Source: Ralstonia pickettii DTP0602 (GTDB lineage: Bacteria; Pseudomonadota; Gammaproteobacteria; Burkholderiales; Burkholderiaceae). Taken from it: a DNA stretch of 64,000 bases. Below, in pieces: positions 1-6,069 of this stretch. How positions within the stretch are numbered: the stretch's first letter is position 1; the number at the start of each line of letters is the position of its first letter. The notes beneath the pieces are model-generated. The model was given only the letters and a program-made list of their open reading frames with translations. It did no database searches and was not told the origin of the DNA. The stretch spans positions 3,162,001 to 3,226,000 of the forward strand of contig CP006667.1 of the NCBI GenBank assembly GCA_000471925.1, read 5' to 3'. The translations under genes were made by a program, and so were the position numbers.

Positions 1-74
1 TCCACATGCAGTACACCACCACCTCGCCGAAGCTGCACAAGATCCTCGGCGTGGAATCGCCGGTGTTCGACTGA
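1..74 (+). CDS. C-terminal end of an unidentified protein (5' truncated by window)
   Basis: An open frame runs from the window edge to a TGA at 72-74, giving only the last 23 residues, ending LHKILGVESPVFD. It lies on the plus strand, and a rho-independent terminator about 35 bases downstream supports it as the true end of a transcript. The fragment is too short for me to recognise a family, so no function is assigned. Confidence 0.6.
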   Translation, partial: HMQYTTTSPKLHKILGVESPVFD

Positions 75-107
75 CCGGCTGGCGATTGCCACGATCAGGT
101 GCCGCAG

Positions 108-130
108 AAACCGCCGTGAGGCGGTTTTTT
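108..130 (+). terminator. Rho-independent terminator of the upstream gene
   Basis: Stem AAACCGCC (108-115), loop GTGA, arm GGCGGTTT (120-127), followed by further T residues. It sits 34 bases after the stop codon at 74, as expected for an intrinsic terminator. Confidence 0.8.
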
Positions 131-280
131 CTGGCACAAATCAGAAAGCGTGGCTATAATGCGGCCTCGCTGTTGAACGCGAAGGCCTGAAGCCAGCAGA
201 GATGCCCTTCACCATCGTGAAACGCAGCAAGCCGGAAGCTTCCAGACACCTGGCGACAAGAACAATACGTCGAAAAGGTG

Positions 281-310
281 TTGACGAAGAAAAGAGAAAC
301 TGGCTATAAT
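281..310 (+). promoter_or_regulatory. Sigma-70 promoter of tRNA-Asn
   Basis: A near-consensus -35 box TTGACG (281-286) and a perfect -10 box TATAAT (305-310) are separated by 18 bases. Transcription would start near 317, some 9 bases before the mature tRNA. The ten bases TGGCTATAAT at 301-310 also occur at 151-160. Confidence 0.75.
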
Positions 311-325
311 TTCTTTCTCAGCTGT

Positions 326-401
326 TCCCCGATAGCTCAGTCGGTAGAGCGACGGACTGTTAATCCGCAGGTCCCTGGTTCGAGCCCAGGTCGGGGAGCC
401 A
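326..401 (+). tRNA. tRNA-Asn (anticodon GTT)
   Basis: A 76-base cloverleaf: the acceptor stem TCCCCGA (326-332) pairs with TCGGGGA (391-397), followed by G and an encoded CCA. The D-loop shows AGCTCAGTCGGTAGAGC and the T-arm has GGTTCGAGCC. The anticodon loop CTGTTAA carries GTT at 359-361, which reads AAC/AAU (Asn). It has its own promoter upstream and a terminator 11 bases downstream, so it is a single-gene transcript. Confidence 0.97.
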
Positions 402-411
402 ACCGATACGG

Positions 412-440
412 AAGCCCGGTGCATATGCACCGGGCTTTTT
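412..440 (+). terminator. Terminator of tRNA-Asn
   Basis: A perfect palindrome at 412-437 (arms AGCCCGGTGCAT / ATGCACCGGGCT) ends in a T-run at 436-440, 11 bases after the tRNA CCA end. Confidence 0.85.
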
Positions 441-519
441 CGTTTTGTGCTTTGCATTTCTACCGCAGGCAATCACGGCGGCCGACAGCACTGCCGCAAT
501 GCCCGCGTCCCTTCCCTGC

Positions 520-1287
520 TTATCCCTGCAGCGAGTCCCCGGCGATCTTCAGCGCCTCCACAATGCCCATTGCATTGAGTTCGACCCGATGCAGCGGCCC
601 CGCCACCGACAAGCCATAGGTTGCCCCGCCAATGGTCACGGGAGTGGCGATGGCCCCCAGGTCCGGGAACGACTCGCCGAAATTCGGATACCACCCTTGC
701 GCCTGCCATTGCTGCATCGCGGCTTCGAATGCCTGCACCGAAGCCACGGTGCGCGCCGTGCGCGAGGCAAACGACACGCCTTCCAGCAGTTCGGCGCGCG
801 TCGCCGCGGGCATCGCGCCGAGGATGGCGCGGCCGATGGAGTTCACATGCGCATCGCGCAGTTCGCCCGGCGCAGCGATATAGCGCACCGGATTGGCGGA
901 CTCGCGCACCTCCAGGTACAGCACCCGTCCGTCATCCTGCAGCTTGCCAAAGATCACCGTCTCGCCGGTGGTGTCGCGCAGCGACTCCAGCACCGGCTGC
1001 ACGCGTTCGAGCAGCGGGTCGTTGCGAGCGATACGCTGGGCGATATCGAGCAGCCGGCGCGTCGGGTAGTAGCCCTGGCGGCGGCCGGTTTCGTACAGGT
1101 AGCCGAGCGAGGCCAGCGTGCGGATCAGCCCCAGGCAGCTCGACATGGGCGCGCCCAGCAGCTTGGCCAGCTCGGTCAGCGTCAGCGAGCGCCCTTCGCG
1201 CGCATAGATCTCCATGATCTCGATCACGCGCAGCGCGGTCTTGACGCTGGCGTAACCGGATTTCTCGGCCGCTTCGTTTTCTGCCAT
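520..1287 (-). CDS. IclR-family transcriptional regulator
   Basis: A 255-residue protein of typical IclR length. The N-terminal winged helix-turn-helix lies at about residues 13-75 (LTELAKLLGAPMSSCLGLIRTL is the recognition region), and the C-terminal half is the IclR effector-binding domain (VNSIGRAILGAMP and ATPVTIGGATYGLSVAGP are characteristic). It is the last gene of the minus-strand series cupin-Bug-acyl-CoA dehydrogenase-CoA transferase, 70 bases behind the CoA transferase, and is therefore the likely local regulator of that operon. The effector is unknown, perhaps an organic acid or its CoA ester. A candidate operator is the inverted repeat at 5192-5207. Confidence 0.93.
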   Translation of the reverse strand: MAENEAAEKSGYASVKTALRVIEIMEIYAREGRSLTLTELAKLLGAPMSSCLGLIRTLASLGYLYETGRRQGYYPTRRLLDIAQRIARNDPLLERVQPVLESLRDTTGETVIFGKLQDDGRVLYLEVRESANPVRYIAAPGELRDAHVNSIGRAILGAMPAATRAELLEGVSFASRTARTVASVQAFEAAMQQWQAQGWYPNFGESFPDLGAIATPVTIGGATYGLSVAGPLHRVELNAMGIVEALKIAGDSLQG

Positions 1288-1357
1288 CGTTTGGCTTCCT
1301 CGACTTCAGTATCCGTTGGCCGGGATTGTACGCGGCGGCGCCGTCCGGCAAGGCGGG

Positions 1358-2518
1358 TCAGCCGTCCCCGTCTTCGGCTTGCGGCAAGGCCTGCGGCCAG
1401 CGGCGGATATTGCCCGGCGTGCGCGAGAAGCGCGTAGGGATCCCCACGCCGCGCAGCCGGCCTTCGCTCGGGTGGTCATACTCGAACATCATGCCGGTGG
1501 CGCGCAGGTGCGGGTCATCGGCCAGGCTGTCGAAGTGCGGCACTTCGCTGTGCGGGATATCGGCATCGCGCAGCAGGTCCAGCCACTCCGCGGTGGTGCG
1601 TTGCGCGACGATCTCGGCCAGGGTGGCGTAGAGCGCATCGATATTGGCGCTGCGCGCGGCCGGCGTGGCATAGCGCGGGTCGCGCGCCAGTTGCGCATGG
1701 CCCGAGACATCGAAGAAGCGCAGCCATTGCGCGCTGGTATAAGGCAGCAGTGCGATATGGCCGTCGCGCGTGCGGTAGGGCTTGCGGTGCGCCGACATCA
1801 CGCGGGGATAGCCGGCCGCCCCCAGCGGCGGGATGAAGGTCTGCCCGGCCAGTTGCTCGGTGGCGAGGAAGGACACCAGCGTCTCGAACATCGGCACCTC
1901 GATGGCCTGGCCCTGGCCGGAGCGCTCGCGCTCGTACAGCGCCATCGGGATCGCGTAGGCCACGGTTAGCCCGGCCACCTTGTCGGCCAGGATGGTGTTG
2001 ACGTACTGCGGCCCCTCGTTTGAATTAGCGCCCTGGAACTGCGCCATGCCGCTGCGCGCCTGGATGATGTCGTCGAACGCCGGCGCGCCCGCGTAGGGGC
2101 CCTCCTCCGAATAGCCGTAAGCGCCGCAGTAGATCAGCCGCGGATGGTCCGCGCGCAGCGAGGCATAGTCCAGCCCGAGCTTGCGCAGCGATTGCGGCCG
2201 CACGTTGGAGACAAAGACATCGGCCGTGGCGATCAACGCCTTCAACGCGGCCAGGTCTTCCGGCTGCTTCACGTCCAGCACGACGAACTGCTTGTTGCGG
2301 TTCAGATTCAGGAAGCTGGCGCCCATCGCGGCGTGCCGCGCCGGCTCGGCATGCCGGAACACGTCGCCGGCGGGCGGTTCGACCTTGATGACTTCGGCGC
2401 CCATGTCGCCGAGGATCTGGGTCGCATACGGCCCCATCGCGACCGAGGTCATGTCGATCACGCGGATGCCGGCCAGCGGACCAGTGGCGGCGGGAACCTG
2501 CGCTTGTTCGTCTGGCAT
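1358..2518 (-). CDS. CaiB/BaiF family (class III) CoA transferase
   Basis: A 386-residue protein of the family that moves CoA between carboxylic acids. The N-terminus has the family signature PLAGIRVIDMTSVAMGPYAT followed by LGDMGAEVIKVEPP (about residues 37-49). The Asp-containing segment PAFDDIIQARSG (about 147-156) matches where the catalytic aspartate sits in formyl-CoA transferase relatives. It starts 12 bases after the acyl-CoA dehydrogenase stop, so the two are co-transcribed. The likely role is activation of an imported carboxylate to its CoA ester before oxidation by the neighbouring dehydrogenase. The substrate cannot be read from sequence. Confidence 0.92.
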   Translation of the reverse strand: MPDEQAQVPAATGPLAGIRVIDMTSVAMGPYATQILGDMGAEVIKVEPPAGDVFRHAEPARHAAMGASFLNLNRNKQFVVLDVKQPEDLAALKALIATADVFVSNVRPQSLRKLGLDYASLRADHPRLIYCGAYGYSEEGPYAGAPAFDDIIQARSGMAQFQGANSNEGPQYVNTILADKVAGLTVAYAIPMALYERERSGQGQAIEVPMFETLVSFLATEQLAGQTFIPPLGAAGYPRVMSAHRKPYRTRDGHIALLPYTSAQWLRFFDVSGHAQLARDPRYATPAARSANIDALYATLAEIVAQRTTAEWLDLLRDADIPHSEVPHFDSLADDPHLRATGMMFEYDHPSEGRLRGVGIPTRFSRTPGNIRRWPQALPQAEDGDG

Positions 2519-2530
2519 CGTCGCTCCCGT

Positions 2531-3697
2531 TCAGTACGACTTGGGCAAACCCAGCACGCGCTCGGCAATGAAGCACATGATGAGCTGCGGGCTGACCGGC
2601 GCGATGCGCGGGATATACGACTCGCGCAGCAGCCGCTCCACGCGGTACTCGCGCGAATAGCCCATGCCGCCCAGCGTCAGGATCGCGGTCTGGCAGGCAT
2701 TGTGGCCGGCCTCGGCGGCGAGGTACTTGGCCGCATTGGCTTCGGCGCCGCAGGACTGGCCGGCGTCATAGCGCGCGGCGGCCTTGAGCATCATCAGGTT
2801 GGCCGATTCCAGCTGCATCCAGGCCTGCGCCAGCGGATGCTGCACGCCCTGGTTCATGCCGATCGGGCGGCCGAACACCACCCGCTCCTTGGCGTACTGC
2901 GTGGCGATCGCCAGCGCCGCTCGGCCCAGCCCGATGGCCTCGGCGGCGATCAGGATGCGCTCCGGATTCAATCCGTGCAGGATGTACTCGAAGCCCTTGC
3001 CCTCTTCCCCGATGCGGTCTTCCTCCGGGATAAACAGGTCGTCGATAAACAGCATGTTGGTATCGACGGCGGCGCGGCCCATCTTGTCGATCTCGCGGAT
3101 CTCGATCTTGCTGCGGTCGACTTTGGTGTAGAACAGCGACAGCCCTTCGGTCGATCTCTTCACCGACTCCAGCGGCGTGGTGCGCGCCAGCAGCAGCATG
3201 CGGTCGGCCACCTGCGCGGTCGAGATCCAGATCTTGCGCCCGCTCACCGAATAGCCGCCCGGCACCTTGCGCGCAAAGGTCTTGAGCTTGGTCGTGTCCA
3301 GGCCCGCGTCGGGCTCGGTCACGCCGAAGCAGGCCTTCTCCTTGCCGGCAATCAGCGGCGGCAGGAAGCGGCCCTTCTGCTCGTCGGTGCCGAACACCAC
3401 CACCGGGTTCAGGCCGAACACGTTCATATGCACCGCTGACGCGCCGGTCATGCCCGCGCCCGACTGCGAGATGGTCTGCATCACCAGCGCCGCCTCGAGG
3501 ATGCCCAGCCCGGCGCCGCCGAAGGCCTCGGGCATCGCCACGCCCAGCCAGCCGCCTTCGCACAGCGTCTTGTAGAACTCGTGCGGGTAGGTGGCGGACT
3601 TGTCGAGCCGGTCCCAGTACTCCATGTCGAACTGCGTGCAGACCTGCTGCACGGCCTCGACGATCGATGCCTGGTCTTCGGAGAGATCGAAATTCAT
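2531..3697 (-). CDS. Acyl-CoA dehydrogenase
   Basis: A 388-residue flavoenzyme of usual family length that would introduce an alpha,beta double bond in an acyl-CoA using FAD. Visible family segments are CFGVTEPDAGLDTT (about 123-136), a substrate/FAD-binding KIWISTAQVADRM, and the Arg-Phe-Gly segment YAKERVVFGRPIG. The usual C-terminal YEGT catalytic Glu is absent (IAPVSPQ occurs there). A Glu lies in LNPERI (residue 246), the position used by isovaleryl-CoA-type members, so this may be the catalytic base; that alignment is by eye. Preceded by a Bug binding-protein gene and followed by a CoA transferase. Confidence 0.92.
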   Translation of the reverse strand: MNFDLSEDQASIVEAVQQVCTQFDMEYWDRLDKSATYPHEFYKTLCEGGWLGVAMPEAFGGAGLGILEAALVMQTISQSGAGMTGASAVHMNVFGLNPVVVFGTDEQKGRFLPPLIAGKEKACFGVTEPDAGLDTTKLKTFARKVPGGYSVSGRKIWISTAQVADRMLLLARTTPLESVKRSTEGLSLFYTKVDRSKIEIREIDKMGRAAVDTNMLFIDDLFIPEEDRIGEEGKGFEYILHGLNPERILIAAEAIGLGRAALAIATQYAKERVVFGRPIGMNQGVQHPLAQAWMQLESANLMMLKAAARYDAGQSCGAEANAAKYLAAEAGHNACQTAILTLGGMGYSREYRVERLLRESYIPRIAPVSPQLIMCFIAERVLGLPKSY

Positions 3698-3734
3698 ATG
3701 CGTTACCTGTGGAGTCTGGTTGTCAGTTGCGCGC

Positions 3735-4712
3735 TCATTCCGGCTGGATGCCCGCGTCCTTCACCAGGCGCGACCACTTCTGCAGCTCGGCCACGACAAA
3801 CTGGCTGAGCTCCGCCGGTGTGCTGCCGAACGGCTCGAAGCCCAGCGCGTGGAACTGCGCCGCATGCTGCTTGCTGGTGGCAATGGCGACCAGCTCGCGG
3901 TTGAGCCGCTCCACCACCGGCGCGGGCACGCCGGCCGGGGCAAACACGCCGTTCCAGGAGGTGATATCGAATCCCTTGAGCTCGGTTGCGCTGGCTACGG
4001 GCGGCAGGTCGGGCAGCAGCGCGCTGCGCTGCGCCGTGGTCACGGCCAGCGCGCGCAGCTTGCCGGCACGCACGTTGGCGATGCCGGCGGCGAAGTCGAC
4101 GAACATCGCCTGCACCTGGCCGCCCATCACGTCGGTCATGGCCGGTGGCGTGCTCTTGTACGGCACGTGCAGCATCTTCAGTCCGGCCATCTTCGACAGC
4201 GTGGCGCCGGCGACGATGCCGGTGCTGTTGCCGCTGGCGTAGCTCATGCCCGGGTGCGCCTTGGCGTAGTCGATGAATTCGCGCAGCGTCTTCACCGGCA
4301 GTTGCGGATTGACCACCAGCATGAACGGCAGGTTGCCCATGCGCGAGACCGGCGTGAAATCCTTGACCGGGTCATAGCGAAGCTGCTTCATCAGCGAGGG
4401 GTTGGCCGAGTGCGTGGTGTTGGTGGTCATGAACAGCGTGTAGCCGTCGGCCGGGGCCTTGGCCACGAACTCGGCGGCAATGGTGCCGTTGGCGCCGGGC
4501 TTGTTGTCCACCACCACCGGCTGATGCAGCGACTCGCCCAGGGACTTGGCGGTCAGGCGCGCAACGGCGTCGGTGCCGCTGCCGGCGGCGAACGGGACCA
4601 CCAGGCGCAGCGGCTTGGACGGGAATTCGTCGGCAGCCGTGGCAGCCAGCGGCGCCAGCGCGGCGGTGCACCCGAGCACCAGGCTGGCAAAGGCGTTCTT
4701 GATGGACTTCAC
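3735..4712 (-). CDS. Tripartite tricarboxylate transporter substrate-binding (Bug family) protein
   Basis: A 325-residue periplasmic solute-binding protein. It has an N-terminal Sec signal peptide (hydrophobic segment about 8-26, cleavage near ATAA) and the Bug opening FPSKPLRLVVPFAAGSGTDA (about 30-49). The start codon is GTG at 4712 with AGGAGA eight bases upstream. Bug proteins bind carboxylates and are numerous in Cupriavidus and Bordetella; most are orphans without adjacent TctA/TctB membrane genes, as here. Its position between the cupin and the acyl-CoA dehydrogenase suggests it captures the acid degraded by this operon. Confidence 0.93.
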   Translation of the reverse strand: MKSIKNAFASLVLGCTAALAPLAATAADEFPSKPLRLVVPFAAGSGTDAVARLTAKSLGESLHQPVVVDNKPGANGTIAAEFVAKAPADGYTLFMTTNTTHSANPSLMKQLRYDPVKDFTPVSRMGNLPFMLVVNPQLPVKTLREFIDYAKAHPGMSYASGNSTGIVAGATLSKMAGLKMLHVPYKSTPPAMTDVMGGQVQAMFVDFAAGIANVRAGKLRALAVTTAQRSALLPDLPPVASATELKGFDITSWNGVFAPAGVPAPVVERLNRELVAIATSKQHAAQFHALGFEPFGSTPAELSQFVVAELQKWSRLVKDAGIQPE

Positions 4713-4762
4713 GGTTGTTGTCTCCTGTAGTTATATGAACCCTTGCCGTGGCCGGCCGCATC

Positions 4763-5152
4763 TCAGGCGGGCCGTATCACGCGCTCGGGGGATTCCTCAT
4801 ATGGTGGGGAATAGATGACGAGAATCTTGGCCGGTTCGTCGCTGACCACCGTGAACACGTGCATCTCGTCCGGCGGGAAGAAACAGCAGTCGCCCGGACC
4901 CAGTTCCTTGCGCTGGCCGCCTACCTCGGCCACGGCGCGGCCTTCCAGCACGTAGCAGACCTGCTCGATGCCGGGATGCGCGTGCGGCAGCGCGCCCTTG
5001 CCCTTCTCGATGGTGCCGTGGATCACCTCGAGATGGCGCGAGCCTACGGTCTCGGGCCCGATCAGCCGGCGGTTGAGCGTGCCGACATGGTTGGCGGGGT
5101 GGTAGCCCTCGACCTCGTCGGTCGAGATGAAATAAACCGGACTGTCCTGCAC
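4763..5152 (-). CDS. Small cupin-domain protein
   Basis: A single-domain cupin of 129 residues from a GTG start at 5152, chosen because AGGAG lies six bases upstream. An in-frame ATG at 5197 would add 15 residues but has no ribosome-binding site and falls within the operator repeat. The metal-binding motif ALPHAHPGIEQVCYVLEG, then GPGDCCFFPPDEMHVF, gives the usual His/His/Glu and distal His ligands of a cupin metal site. It is the first gene of the operon. The role is unknown: it could be an enzyme (isomerase, dioxygenase-like) or a ligand-binding accessory protein. Confidence 0.85.
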   Translation of the reverse strand: MQDSPVYFISTDEVEGYHPANHVGTLNRRLIGPETVGSRHLEVIHGTIEKGKGALPHAHPGIEQVCYVLEGRAVAEVGGQRKELGPGDCCFFPPDEMHVFTVVSDEPAKILVIYSPPYEESPERVIRPA

Positions 5153-5191
5153 GCTGTGCTCCTGTCGGGGTTCGCCATGGGACGACGATAA

Positions 5192-5238
5192 ATTCATATT
5201 TATGAATAACAGTTTATACATATGAATTAGTCCGTCAA
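5192..5238 (-). promoter_or_regulatory. Promoter and inverted-repeat operator of the cupin/CoA operon
   Basis: On the minus strand a -35 TTGACG (5233-5238) and -10 TAAACT (5211-5216) are 16 bases apart. A perfect inverted repeat ATTCATA-TT-TATGAAT (5192-5207) covers the expected transcription start, and a third TATGAAT half-site lies at 5221-5227. AT-rich palindromes of this size are typical IclR-type operators. Binding by the IclR protein encoded at the operon's end is an inference. Confidence 0.5.
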
Positions 5239-5343
5239 ACGATTTCGGGGCCGTTGCGGGTTTACCGGGAGGAATGGCAGGGCGAGCGCCGGCCTCACGC
5301 GGGGCGTGATCGGCAAAGAAGTGCCCAGAGCGTAATGCCTGGG

Positions 5344-6039
5344 CTAGCCGGCGAAGCGGTAGCCCACGCCGATCTCGGTCAGCAGGTAGGCCGGGCGCGC
5401 GGGATCCGCCTCCAGCTTGTGGCGCAGGTGGCCCATATAGACGCGCAGGTACTGGCTGCTTTCGGCATGCGACGGCCCCCACACCTCGCGCAGCAGCTCG
5501 CGGTGGGTCATGACCTTGCCGCGATGCGCCAGCAGCACAGCCAGCAGCCGGTATTCGATTGGCGTCAGGTGCACCGGCTCGCCCGCGCGCGTGACCTGCC
5601 GGTTGGCCAGGTCCACGGCGATCTCGCCGAACGCCACCTGCGCCTTGCCGTGCGCCCCGCTGCGCGCATGCCGGCGCAGCAGTACGCGCAGGCGCGCCAC
5701 CAGTTCGCCCACGCCGAAGGGCTTGGTCAGGTAGTCGTCGGCGCCGGCGTCGAGCGCGCGGATTTTTTCGGACTCGTCGGTGCGCGCGGACAGCACCAGC
5801 ACCGGCACTTCGGTCCAGGTGCGCAGCTCGCCGATCATCGATACGCCGTCGCCGTCGGGCAGGCCGAGATCCAGGATCACCAGGTCGGGCTGGCGCGTGC
5901 CGGCCTCGATCAGGCCGCGCTGCAGCGTTTCGGCCTCATGCACGGTGCAGCCCTCGTCCTGCAGCGCCGCGCGCACGAAGCGGCGGATATGGGGCTCGTC
6001 TTCCACCAGCAGCACCGTGGGCGCGAACTCGAAGGGCAT
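5344..6039 (-). CDS. kdpE: KdpE-type OmpR-family response regulator
   Basis: A 231-residue response regulator: receiver domain at about 8-120 with acidic pocket VEDE, phospho-acceptor Asp57 in LVILDLGLPDGDG and the conserved Lys in YLTKPF; OmpR/PhoB winged helix at about 135-230 (HLTPIEYRLLAVLLAH, VYMGHLRHKLE). The sequence is of the KdpE subfamily, and it follows kdpD by 30 bases on the same strand. In other bacteria KdpE activates the high-affinity K+ ATPase operon kdpFABC. That operon is not adjacent here, so its target must lie elsewhere or be different. Confidence 0.92.
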   Translation of the reverse strand: MPFEFAPTVLLVEDEPHIRRFVRAALQDEGCTVHEAETLQRGLIEAGTRQPDLVILDLGLPDGDGVSMIGELRTWTEVPVLVLSARTDESEKIRALDAGADDYLTKPFGVGELVARLRVLLRRHARSGAHGKAQVAFGEIAVDLANRQVTRAGEPVHLTPIEYRLLAVLLAHRGKVMTHRELLREVWGPSHAESSQYLRVYMGHLRHKLEADPARPAYLLTEIGVGYRFAG

Positions 6040-6069
6040 TGCTTGTCGGGTCCTTGAAGGGTTGTGAGG

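Noticed and set aside
445..1437. Long plus-strand open frame opposite the IclR gene
   Set aside because: It is an antisense shadow in high-GC DNA; the minus-strand frame has full IclR features and codon bias.
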